64,000 nt of DNA from Hydrogenovibrio sp. 3SP14C1 (GTDB taxonomy: Bacteria; Pseudomonadota; Gammaproteobacteria; Thiomicrospirales; Thiomicrospiraceae), in contig NZ_JARTLM010000001.1 of the NCBI RefSeq assembly GCF_029625905.1, positions 230,499-294,498 on the forward strand. Reading direction: 5' to 3'. A program made the translations under genes and the position numbers. The notes beneath the pieces are model-generated. The model worked only from the letters and a program-made list of their open reading frames with translations. It was not told the origin of the DNA and did no database searches. This document shows positions 36,397 to 45,092 of the stretch, one piece after another. Positions within the stretch are counted from its first letter, which is position 1, and each line of letters opens with the position of its first letter.

Positions 36397-37773
36397 TTAA
36401 GACCCTTTGCTCATCAGTTTTTTTACTGCCTGATACTGTACCTTTCCTAAAGCATTGCGAGGAATTTTTGTAACAAACCGAATCGGCCTTGGTAAAAAAA
36501 CCGGGTCTAATGATTTTGAAAGCGCCTGTTTGATTTGCTGAGTGGTTAAGTCTGACACCACCAATGCTTGTAAACGCTCACCATCATCATCCACCCAAAA
36601 AACACCATCTTTCACGCCATCAACCCCCAAAAGATGATGGTTCAAGTTCATTAAAGAGCTTCTTTTTCCAGCCACTTTTATTAAGTCCGACCGACGCCCT
36701 AGCAACTTGAAAGAGCTCTTATCCGACAATGACTCTACTTCGTCCTGTAAAGGATAGCTTTTTGACAAAGACGGAAGATGCACTTCGCAGAAGTGTGACT
36801 CTTCTTCAATCAACAACTGATTTCCATCATACAAAGACCAATCATCAGATTGCAATGTTTCACGTGAAGCAATTGAAGCTGTTTCAGTACAGCCGTACAC
36901 CTCAAATATCTTTGCCTGCATCTGTGATTGAATTGTTTCCGCCAGCTCATGATTTAAAGGTGCCGTGGCAGAAATAACCATCAAATCAGAAACTTTCCAA
37001 TCCAGCTCAAACTGCGTTAACTTTTTTAGGTGTAACGGCGTCGAGATCAAGACAGGACAATGAATTGACTGTGCCAACACCGATTTAATATCTTCTGCAA
37101 AAATCGGGCGGCCAGCCCAAATAGACGCTTTTGAGAACAACGGCCAGAAAATCGTGGTTTCCAATCCAAACATATGTTGACTTGGTACCGTTGCCACAAA
37201 ACATTTTGGCTGCATCAGTTCAAATCGTTTAATCGCTTGTAAAGCTAACAACATCATTTCTTGCCAGGTTTTAACAACCCGCTTGGGCTTTCCCGTTGAG
37301 CCTGAAGTAAATAACCAGATCGGCGCTACTAACGCCTTTTCAAACGCTGAACACAGAAGGGCCTCTTCCACTAAAGGCTTGGCATACAAAGGCGTGAAAT
37401 CAATAGATTTAAAACGCAATGCCTCATGTCCTTCCAAAGAGGCATATTGCCCCTGCTCCACTGCTAAAAACACCGATCCCGCTGTTTCAGAAACTGCGCT
37501 ATGAAACAATTGTGTTAGCGTATTTTCTGCTGTATCGGGTGGCAAGATACTCACGCCATCTTTCATAGCGACAGCAAGCAACATCACTAAAAAAGAATCT
37601 CTTTGTGTATAAAGATTAAAAACGATTGGTTTTGAAGGAAGGGCAAGGCTTAAATAATATGCTGCCGACAAGATTTGTGGCCGTGTCAAAGTATGATGCT
37701 CTAAAACCATAAAAGGGTCGCTTGATAGCAACCCTTTTATCGTCGAATCAATCGATTGTGCCGAGCTGGACAC
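36397..37773 (-). CDS. AMP-dependent ligase (ApeH-like aryl-acid activating enzyme)
   Basis: A 458-aa member of the ANL adenylating superfamily. The P-loop-like motif is LFTSGSTGKPKRVVKTW near residue 155. VYGCTETASIASRE near 297 is the A5 region, LLGRRSDLIKVAGKR near 358 the hinge, and PRNALGKVQYQAVKKLMSKG the C-terminal Lys motif. In aryl-polyene synthesis ApeH activates the 4-hydroxybenzoyl-type starter and loads it on an ACP. The neighbouring ACP gene (5 nt upstream) fits this. A parS-like sequence lies inside the gene at 36856-36871. Confidence 0.83.
   Translation of the reverse strand: MSSSAQSIDSTIKGLLSSDPFMVLEHHTLTRPQILSAAYYLSLALPSKPIVFNLYTQRDSFLVMLLAVAMKDGVSILPPDTAENTLTQLFHSAVSETAGSVFLAVEQGQYASLEGHEALRFKSIDFTPLYAKPLVEEALLCSAFEKALVAPIWLFTSGSTGKPKRVVKTWQEMMLLALQAIKRFELMQPKCFVATVPSQHMFGLETTIFWPLFSKASIWAGRPIFAEDIKSVLAQSIHCPVLISTPLHLKKLTQFELDWKVSDLMVISATAPLNHELAETIQSQMQAKIFEVYGCTETASIASRETLQSDDWSLYDGNQLLIEEESHFCEVHLPSLSKSYPLQDEVESLSDKSSFKLLGRRSDLIKVAGKRSSLMNLNHHLLGVDGVKDGVFWVDDDGERLQALVVSDLTTQQIKQALSKSLDPVFLPRPIRFVTKIPRNALGKVQYQAVKKLMSKGS
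36856..36871. promoter_or_regulatory. parS-like site (15/16 matches), inside the AMP-ligase gene
   Basis: TGTTTCACGTGAAGCA matches the ParB-binding consensus TGTTTCACGTGAAACA at 15 of 16 positions, including the full CACGTG core. parS sites inside coding genes near the origin are common. Confidence 0.65.
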
Positions 37774-37778
37774 CTTTC

Positions 37779-38039
37779 TCAGGCCTGTTTATTGGTTTGT
37801 ACGAAGTCAGATAATGACGCAACGGAAGCAAAGATATTCCCAATATTTTGATCACCAGATTTTATTTTAATACCATAACGCTTATTCAATTCTAAAGAAA
37901 TTTCTAATGCATCAATCGAATCTAACCCGAGACCATCATTAAAAATCGGTTCATTCACATCGATTTCATCAACTGAAATATCTTCAAGATTGACAGCTTC
38001 AATAATCATCTCCGCAATTTCTTTTTGTTCAGGTGTCAT
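37779..38039 (-). CDS. Acyl carrier protein (ApeE/ApeF-like)
   Basis: An 86-aa acidic ACP. The phosphopantetheine attachment site is Ser41 in DGLGLDSIDALEIS, with the four-helix pattern around it (EQKEIAEMIIEAVN and NKRYGIKIKSGD). It is the first gene of the minus arm and carries starter and growing polyene chain. Characterised aryl-polyene clusters usually have two ACPs; only one was found here. The 87-nt gap before it should hold the promoter of the minus operon. AGGA-type ribosome-binding sequence precedes the ATG. Confidence 0.9.
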   Translation of the reverse strand: MTPEQKEIAEMIIEAVNLEDISVDEIDVNEPIFNDGLGLDSIDALEISLELNKRYGIKIKSGDQNIGNIFASVASLSDFVQTNKQA

Positions 38040-38126
38040 TGTTAATTCCTAATTGTATCGTCTTATTATTTGTAATAATTGCGCAGATTATATCAGCCAT
38101 AAAAAATCTATGGTTAAAAAAGACGC

Positions 38127-38504
38127 TTACTCCTCTCCAAAAGACAACTGTTCAATCTTTCGACGATCTCGCTTGGTTGGACGACCCGCTCCCTTTTCAC
38201 GATAACCTGCTAAAGCTAATAACGGGGAGGGCACTTTTTGATTTAAAAGCTCAACATCCAATCGATAAAGCATTTCAGCCGCTTCCGCAGAACCGCGCTT
38301 GTCAGAAACACCAATCACTGTCACTTCGACTTTTCGGTGTGGTTGGGTAATTTTCAGCTTATCCCCTTCACAGACTTGCTTGCTCGGCTTTGGTTTAGAC
38401 CCATTCAGGTCAACCTTTCCGCCTTTCACAGCCTCTAATGCCACGCCGCGTGTTTTAAAAAAACGTGCGGCCCACAACCATTTATCAATACGGACTTTAT
38501 CCAT
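38127..38504 (-). CDS. hslR: Ribosome-associated heat-shock protein Hsp15 (S4 domain)
   Basis: A 125-aa S4-domain RNA-binding protein. MDKVRIDKWLWAARFFKTRGVALEAVKGGKVDLNGSKPKPSKQV is the Hsp15 signature. Hsp15 binds stalled 50S subunits still carrying nascent peptidyl-tRNA and frees them for reuse. The basic tail (GAGRPTKRDRRKIEQL) is typical. It follows hemF by 14 nt and is probably cotranscribed with it. Confidence 0.93.
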   Translation of the reverse strand: MDKVRIDKWLWAARFFKTRGVALEAVKGGKVDLNGSKPKPSKQVCEGDKLKITQPHRKVEVTVIGVSDKRGSAEAAEMLYRLDVELLNQKVPSPLLALAGYREKGAGRPTKRDRRKIEQLSFGEE

Positions 38505-38518
38505 TCAAACTTTCCTAT

Positions 38519-39508
<990 letters not shown>

Positions 39509-39579
39509 TTAACTTGTATTTTATAGAAAAACCTTTATAACTTCTTTAAAATATTCTTATCATATCTGAGAGAAATGCC

Positions 39580-40398
39580 ATGCAATTCAAATCCTTTTTA
39601 CTCCCCGCTGTAGTCTGTATCAGTGCCCTTGGTCTATTAAGTTGTAGTGGCGTAACAACCAAAAAAGGAACGGTCGGTGTCGAACGCCAGCAGATGCTCT
39701 TAGTTTCCGAAGCTGAAATGCAGCAAGGGGCTAAAGAAGCTTATGGTCAGATTTTGGCGGAAGCGAAAAAGAACAAAACGCTCAACACCGATCCTGTGAT
39801 GGTAAAGCGCATCAGAACGGTCGCTGATCAGCTCATTCCCCAGACCAAAATTTTTCGAGAGGATGCGCCTAATTGGAATTGGGAAGTGAACTTATTAAAA
39901 TCTGAACAGCTTAACGCCTGGTGTATGCCTGGGGGTAAAATTGCGTTTTATACCGGCATTATTGTTGAACTCAAACTGACCGATGCAGAAATTGCTGCCA
40001 TTATGGGGCACGAAATTTCTCATGCTCTAAGAGAGCATGGTCGTGAGCGTGCCTCTCAAGCCTTAGTCAGCCAAGTAGGCTTAACGGCTTTGAGTATCAT
40101 CACCGGAATGGAAGGCGCGGCAATGGATGCCAGCAGCATGGTGGTGCAAACCACGTTTTTACTGCCAAACAGTCGAACGCATGAAACCGAAGCTGACCGA
40201 ATGGGTGTTGAGCTTGCCGCTAGAGCAGGTTATGACCCTTATGCCGCCGTCAGTGTCTGGAAAAAAATGGCCAAGATCTCAAAAGATGCGCCACCTGAAT
40301 TCTTAAGCACTCACCCTTCTAACGAGACGCGAATTGAAGACTTGAAACGATACGCCAAAAAAGTAGAACCCTTATATCAAAAAGCAAAGAAACCTTAA
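39580..40398 (+). CDS. M48-family metalloprotease lipoprotein (BepA/LoiP-like)
   Basis: A 272-aa lipoprotein: the lipobox LLSCSG puts the lipidated Cys near residue 22. The zinc motif HEISH occurs in GHEISHALREHGRERAS near residue 147, with the third ligand in THETEADRMGVELAARAGYDP. These features fit the periplasmic M48C proteases such as LoiP and YcaL, which clear misassembled outer-membrane proteins. It lacks the TPR repeats of BepA. It is divergent from hemF, and its last 4 nt overlap the convergent tsaC gene. Confidence 0.88.
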   Translation: MQFKSFLLPAVVCISALGLLSCSGVTTKKGTVGVERQQMLLVSEAEMQQGAKEAYGQILAEAKKNKTLNTDPVMVKRIRTVADQLIPQTKIFREDAPNWNWEVNLLKSEQLNAWCMPGGKIAFYTGIIVELKLTDAEIAAIMGHEISHALREHGRERASQALVSQVGLTALSIITGMEGAAMDASSMVVQTTFLLPNSRTHETEADRMGVELAARAGYDPYAAVSVWKKMAKISKDAPPEFLSTHPSNETRIEDLKRYAKKVEPLYQKAKKP

Positions 40399-40955
40399 CG
40401 AAGGCGGGTTTGCGTTTGTGCATCCCAAATTTGAGAGGGCGAAGAAATGCCCATCAGGTTTCCTTGCATAATAGACAGCTCTGGAAAAGCATGACAGCAG
40501 TCTGCGATGGTTGTGATCGGGTCTTTTCCACTCAGATTAGCACTGGTTGAAACAATCGGAAACCCCAATTGGTCACATAAAGCGATCACATCAGGGTGTT
40601 GGGTGATACGTACCGCGACGGTTTTTCTGCCACCGGTAATCCAATCCGGTACTTTTTCTGTCGCCGGCAAGACCCAGCTCACTGGCTGATTCAGCACCTG
40701 CCAACTGGCTAATACTCTTTCTGTCCAAGGCTGATCATGCAGTGCCACAAAAGGTTCAATTTGTGCGATGCTCGAGGCAATTAAAATCACCCCTTTTTCT
40801 AAAGGGCGCTGTTTTACCAAAAGCAATTGCTGAAAAGCTGCCTCATTGAATGGGTCACACCCCAACCCATACACTGCTTCAGTCGGATACGCTAACACCC
40901 CACCTTCAGCAATCAAATTGGCAGCCGCTTTACTGTCTAAAATGGGACAATTCAC
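40395..40955 (-). CDS. tsaC: Threonylcarbamoyl-AMP synthase (TsaC/YrdC)
   Basis: TsaC makes threonylcarbamoyl-AMP from threonine, bicarbonate and ATP for the t6A modification of ANN-decoding tRNAs. GVLAYPTEAVYGLGCDPFNE is the family signature, with later VAVRITQHP and FPIVSTSANLSG. GTG at 40955 gives 186 aa, close to E. coli (190), and has AAGGA 8 nt upstream. The open frame continues to an ATG at 41060, but that would add 35 unrelated residues and run through a palindrome copy, so it is rejected as the start. No Sua5-type C-terminal domain is present. Confidence 0.92.
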   Translation of the reverse strand: MNCPILDSKAAANLIAEGGVLAYPTEAVYGLGCDPFNEAAFQQLLLVKQRPLEKGVILIASSIAQIEPFVALHDQPWTERVLASWQVLNQPVSWVLPATEKVPDWITGGRKTVAVRITQHPDVIALCDQLGFPIVSTSANLSGKDPITTIADCCHAFPELSIMQGNLMGISSPSQIWDAQTQTRLR

Positions 40956-41021
40956 ACAATCAATCCTTAAAAAAATGAAATGACATTTTAGCAAAATTGA
41001 ATCTATCACACCCAAAAATGA

Positions 41022-41031
41022 CCAGACCTGG
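41022..41031. repeat. CCAGACCTGG, near copy of the palindrome (9/10)
   Basis: One-mismatch copy between tsaC and the deacetylase gene, with the same CTATTTTTA flank as the intergenic copies at 15174 and elsewhere. This suggests descent from the same element. Confidence 0.7.
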
Positions 41032-41106
41032 CTATTTTTAGGTGGGGGATGGGTTTTCACTTAAAATCTTGTACAATCTATCTCATAATCAGATAATTAT
41101 TACTGG

Positions 41107-42264
41107 ATGAACACAATGCCAATGACACAAAAATTAAGCTCATTTATAAAGGTCAAAACCATTTTATTTTTGAGCGGTATCGTCATAATCGCTTTCATAT
41201 TGTCGTTTTTCTTTTTCTGGCCTTCCAGCGCGACGTCTTTTTCTTCAAAACAGCCTGATACAACGCAAGCACCAACTGAATTTTCAAACAGTGCGGTCAT
41301 TTTAATTTACCACCACTTCGGGAAAGATGAACTTCCAAGTACCAATATACGTTTAGCGCAATTTGATGCTCAGCTTGACTATTTGGAGCAAAACCACTTT
41401 AACGTCTGGTCTTTGTCTCAGTTGGTGACAGCATTGAAAAATCAGTCACCTATTCCCAATAAAACCGTGGTTTTTACCATTGATGATGCTTGGAAAAGTG
41501 TGTACACCGAAGCTTTTCCACGGTTTAAAAAACGAGGGTGGCCCATGACCGTTTTTGTGAATAGCGATGCGATCGATAAGGGCTACCAATCCAATATGAC
41601 CTGGGATCAAATGCAAGAAATGCAACAATATGGCGCAGAGTTCGCCAACCATGCCAAAACCCATAATAAACTGGTTCAAAAGCCGAACGAATCGGATGAT
41701 GCCTGGCAAAAACGGGTCTCTCAAGAAATTAAGATCGCGCAACAACGGCTTCAAGCTGAACTTGGTGAATCAACCAACCAAGCCAAACTCCTTTCTTATC
41801 CTTACGGGGAATATTCTGAATCCTTGGCAAACCTTATTCGCCAAATGGGGTATGTCGGGATTGCACAAAATTCAGGTGCGGTGGGGCACCAATCAGACTT
41901 AAGAGCACTCATGCGTTTTCCAATGAGTGAAGCTTATGCAGATATGGAATCCTTTAAATTAAAAGTCAACACTCAAGTTTTTCCGGTCAAAAAAATCACA
42001 CCTTTTGACCCAATCGTGACTGAAAACCCGCCCAAACTGGTATTAGAATTTGATACGCCGCCTCAAAACAAAATCCAATGTTTTAACCAACATGGTGACC
42101 CCTTATTGCTTAATTGGATTACTGAAACCAAATTAGAAGTTATCAGTGATGAAGCTTTAGAACCGCCTCGCAGTCGCTATGCCTGTACCCAAATAATGTC
42201 CAACGACAAGTGGCAATGGATGAGTCACAGTTGGGTCATTCCTGCTTCAAGCACGGTTGATTAA
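41107..42264 (+). CDS. Polysaccharide deacetylase-family protein (PgaB-like)
   Basis: A 385-aa exported or membrane-anchored protein with one N-terminal hydrophobic helix (TILFLSGIVIIAFILSFFFFW). The NodB-type deacetylase domain shows VVFTIDDAWKSVYTEAFPRFKKRGWPMTVFV (motif 1, TIDDA) and GAEFANHAKTHNKL (zinc motif H-x-x-x-H region), then LSYPYGEYSESL. This resembles the deacetylase part of PgaB, which trims poly-beta-1,6-N-acetylglucosamine. The C-terminal 90 residues are a separate domain I do not recognise. No pga partners are nearby. ATGs at 41116 and 41122 are alternative starts. Confidence 0.82.
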   Translation: MNTMPMTQKLSSFIKVKTILFLSGIVIIAFILSFFFFWPSSATSFSSKQPDTTQAPTEFSNSAVILIYHHFGKDELPSTNIRLAQFDAQLDYLEQNHFNVWSLSQLVTALKNQSPIPNKTVVFTIDDAWKSVYTEAFPRFKKRGWPMTVFVNSDAIDKGYQSNMTWDQMQEMQQYGAEFANHAKTHNKLVQKPNESDDAWQKRVSQEIKIAQQRLQAELGESTNQAKLLSYPYGEYSESLANLIRQMGYVGIAQNSGAVGHQSDLRALMRFPMSEAYADMESFKLKVNTQVFPVKKITPFDPIVTENPPKLVLEFDTPPQNKIQCFNQHGDPLLLNWITETKLEVISDEALEPPRSRYACTQIMSNDKWQWMSHSWVIPASSTVD

Positions 42265-42631
42265 TCCAATACGCCGCTGTTAGAAACCCCTGGGAACTGA
42301 CTGCAACGAACCGCATTACTCAGTCCATATCTGGCCATCGTTTTGACTTGCCCATTGGTTTTATAACTATTGAATCCGCCGAAAAAATGATTGTTAAGCT
42401 TAGAAAATATCAGCGCTTTTGTATCAAAAAATAAGTTTAAAAAATAAAGGGTCTGAATCCTTTTACAGTAAAGGCTTTGCCTATTTTTTCAAAAACTTAA
42501 GTTCAAAAATCATAAAATATTTTACTAAGCTAAGCATATTTATGTACAATTAATGTTTATTAATGACTCTAATTTTTTCTGTAAAATTAACCACATACTG
42601 GCTAAGTACTGACAAAATGAATTTTTAAACG
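42265..42631. other. Gene-free stretch before the diguanylate cyclase; possible gene remnant on the minus strand
   Basis: 367 nt without a confident gene. On the minus strand a frame stays open from 42488 to a TAA at 42261-42263 (75 codons) with protein-like composition towards its end (FFGGFNSYKTNGQVKTMARY), but it has no ATG near its beginning. It could be a decayed gene. The plus strand near 42540-42600 is AT-rich with a TACAAT element, probably the promoter of the downstream gene. Confidence 0.3.
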
Positions 42632-43891
42632 ATGATTAAATCAACCTTTCTCAACACTAATAACCTAATGGTGATCACCGGCTTTATATTAGTGCTGTTT
42701 TTGATTTCAATTCTTGTTTTCAGTGCCAAACAATTGACCAACAACACTCTTGAAAATACTTCGCAAATCATCATCACTCAATACCAGAAACTCCATAGTC
42801 TGCTTAACTTACATATTCATGGTCAAAAACGGACCATTCAATTAGAGCGTATTTACCTGCAAGAAGACCCTTTCGAAAAAGATGCGGCTTTAATGGATTT
42901 TTACCGCGATGGTGGAAACTATATGAAGTACCGTGACCAGTTAGCGGTCTTAGTCAGTGACAACCCTGCTGAAAAAGAATGGTTAAAAGAAATGAATACG
43001 ATGGCAAAGACAGCTTCTCCCATACAGGAAATCATCGCACGGCTTGGCATGGATGGAGATAGCGCTAAAGGAAGAGAGATGCTCATGAATCAGACGATTC
43101 CGCGTCTCGAACAGTTTAGTCAAAAGGTCAATGACTTTTCTTTATATCAAGCTCGGAAAATGAAAAATCTTATCGCAGACTCTAAAACCCGAGTCGATCA
43201 GTTAATGCACAATATTGCCACAGTCGCGGGGTTACTCATTTTAGTGAGTTTGGCCTTTGCCATGATGGTCACCCGTAAATTTAATCACATCAATTACCAG
43301 CTAAAAACCAGTAATGAAACCCTCGAAAAAGAAGTGCGCTCTCGGACAAAAAAACTCAGCCAAGCCAGAGAAGATCTTCTGCAAAAAAACAAAATACTGG
43401 AAGAACTCTCTACCACTGACCCTTTAACACAACTATGCAATCGTTTAAAAATCGAGCGCGTTTTAGAGTACTTACATCAAAAATACGAAGATCATCAAAA
43501 AATCTACAGTGTGATGTTGATAGATATCGATTGCTTTAAAAAAATCAATGACACTTATGGGCATACCATTGGTGATGACGTCTTAAAACAACTCTCAGAT
43601 AAACTCAAACAGTCTTTTACCCAACATGGCCATATTGGACGATGGGGGGGAGAAGAATTCATCGTCATCTTAGAAAATGATTTCTTAGAACAAGCGGTAG
43701 CTGCTGCTGAAAAATTACGCCAAGAAATTGCGGAGATGCCCTTTACGCAAGTGGATAAGATTACAGTCAGTATCGGCGTCTCAACCGTTGAAACCAACCA
43801 AACCATTTCCGAACTCATTCATATGGCTGATTTAGGACTGTATGAATCCAAACATGCTGGTCGTAATCGTGTCACCGTTTATTCAAGCTGA
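42632..43891 (+). CDS. Membrane-bound diguanylate cyclase (GGDEF)
   Basis: A 419-aa sensor enzyme that makes cyclic di-GMP. Two membrane helices (about residues 12-34 and 190-212) enclose a helical periplasmic sensor domain of about 155 residues. A coiled coil (SNETLEKEVRSRTKKLSQAREDLLQKNKILEEL) leads into the GGDEF domain with STTDPLTQLCNRLKIE, VMLIDIDCFKKINDTYGH and the active-site GRWGGEEFIV near residue 337. No RxxD inhibitory site is seen five residues before GGEEF (the stretch reads KQSFTQHGHI), so product inhibition may be missing. It stands alone, followed by a CCAGGCCTGG copy. Confidence 0.92.
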   Translation: MIKSTFLNTNNLMVITGFILVLFLISILVFSAKQLTNNTLENTSQIIITQYQKLHSLLNLHIHGQKRTIQLERIYLQEDPFEKDAALMDFYRDGGNYMKYRDQLAVLVSDNPAEKEWLKEMNTMAKTASPIQEIIARLGMDGDSAKGREMLMNQTIPRLEQFSQKVNDFSLYQARKMKNLIADSKTRVDQLMHNIATVAGLLILVSLAFAMMVTRKFNHINYQLKTSNETLEKEVRSRTKKLSQAREDLLQKNKILEELSTTDPLTQLCNRLKIERVLEYLHQKYEDHQKIYSVMLIDIDCFKKINDTYGHTIGDDVLKQLSDKLKQSFTQHGHIGRWGGEEFIVILENDFLEQAVAAAEKLRQEIAEMPFTQVDKITVSIGVSTVETNQTISELIHMADLGLYESKHAGRNRVTVYSS

Positions 43892-43925
43892 TTGTTCTTC
43901 CTGTTCAGCTCTTTTCAAAAATCAG

Positions 43926-43935
43926 CCAGGCCTGG
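43926..43935. repeat. CCAGGCCTGG palindrome, copy 8
   Basis: Perfect copy, extended by one pair to GCCAGGCCTGGC, 34 nt after the diguanylate cyclase stop. The T run lies on the minus-strand side. Confidence 0.9.
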
Positions 43936-43968
43936 CAAAATAGGCATTATCTTATAAAAAGGCAACGT

Positions 43969-44367
43969 ATGAAAATCGTGATAAAAGCGTCGACAATATG
44001 GTGTTTAATTGTCTTAGTCGCCATTTTAAACGGCGGCATCAGAGAGTCTATACTAAATCCGATGCTTGGGAACAAATTAGCCTTACCAATCAGCGGGGTA
44101 ACCTTATCGGCAATGATTTTGGCAGTCACTTATCTTTTTATTAATTGGTTTAAAGCGACAGACCCGAACACTTTTATCAAAATCGGTCTTTTTTGGGGAG
44201 TTTTAACCATCGGCTTTGAATATGGATTTGGCTATTTTGTATTACATCATTCTCTTGAAGAGATTCATCAAGTCTTCAATTTTGAACAAGGCAACTTATT
44301 CGTATTAGCCTTACTGACTTCGATCTTTTCTCCTTGGCTGGTCGCTAAAATTAAGCACTTGATTTAA
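43969..44367 (+). CDS. Small four-helix membrane protein of unknown function
   Basis: A 132-aa hydrophobic protein with four predicted helices: ASTIWCLIVLVAILNGGI, ISGVTLSAMILAVTYLFINWF, FIKIGLFWGVLTIGFEYGFGYF and LFVLALLTSIFSPWLVAKI. GGIRESI and the FEYGFG segment are the only notable polar groups. I recall similar small proteins in other proteobacteria, without a name. A AAAGG ribosome-binding site precedes ATG. It lies 7 nt upstream of the LysE-type gene and probably shares its transcript. Confidence 0.72.
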   Translation: MKIVIKASTIWCLIVLVAILNGGIRESILNPMLGNKLALPISGVTLSAMILAVTYLFINWFKATDPNTFIKIGLFWGVLTIGFEYGFGYFVLHHSLEEIHQVFNFEQGNLFVLALLTSIFSPWLVAKIKHLI

Positions 44368-44374
44368 CATCACA

Positions 44375-45004
44375 ATGCCTCTTGATACGCTCTTTTCTTT
44401 CATTCTAATCATGTTCTTACTGGCGCTTTCCCCCGGCCCAGATAATCTTTATGTGTTAATGCAATCCGCGCTTTATCAACCCATGTCCGGAGTTTGGGTC
44501 ACGCTGGGACTCTGTACCGGCCTGCTCATTCACACAATGGCAGCCATCTTTGGGGTCACCGTTATCTTCCAAACCTCTGAAATGGCTTTCACTTTGTTAA
44601 AACTAATGGGCGCCGGGTATCTGCTGTATTTGTCTTGGAAAACCTATCAATCGAGCGCGATACACTTAAGAAAAAAGTCTGTGGCGTCTCTATCTGCGGG
44701 AAACCTATATCAACGCGGCATTTGGATGAACTTGACCAACCCCAAAGTATCGATTTTCTTTCTCGCATTGTTGCCACAGTTTATTGAAACAGGCGCCTTT
44801 TCTATCGCTCAACAAATGGCGCTGTTAGGCGGCATTGCCATTGTGGTTACACTGGTGGTCTTCAGCAGCATTGCTATTTTGGCGGGATATACCAAATACT
44901 GGCTTCAATCGGAAACGATGCAACGAAGATTACATCAAGTTGCCGCATTAATCTTTGTCCTCATTGCTCTCAAACTCATCATTAGCCTGCTAAGTGACAT
45001 TTAA
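44375..45004 (+). CDS. LysE/RhtB-family exporter
   Basis: A 209-aa inner-membrane protein with about six helices. LFSFILIMFLLALSPGPDNLYVLMQSALYQ is the LysE-family start with the conserved SPGPD motif, and MNLTNPKVSIFFLALLPQFI near residue 113 is the second family motif. Members export amino acids such as lysine, threonine or homoserine lactone. The substrate is not known. It follows the four-helix protein by 7 nt. Confidence 0.9.
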   Translation: MPLDTLFSFILIMFLLALSPGPDNLYVLMQSALYQPMSGVWVTLGLCTGLLIHTMAAIFGVTVIFQTSEMAFTLLKLMGAGYLLYLSWKTYQSSAIHLRKKSVASLSAGNLYQRGIWMNLTNPKVSIFFLALLPQFIETGAFSIAQQMALLGGIAIVVTLVVFSSIAILAGYTKYWLQSETMQRRLHQVAALIFVLIALKLIISLLSDI

Positions 45005-45092
45005 AAAAAGAGTTGTTTCCGCCTAATCTGCGTCATTTTATGTACAATTATTAAAACCCCGGCTTAACGATAAACCAATGGGAGATACCACT

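Noticed and set aside
42461-42490. AGGC-TTT-GCCT hairpin followed by a T run
   Set aside because: Stem of only 4 bp and about 200 nt after the deacetylase stop; not enough for a terminator call.
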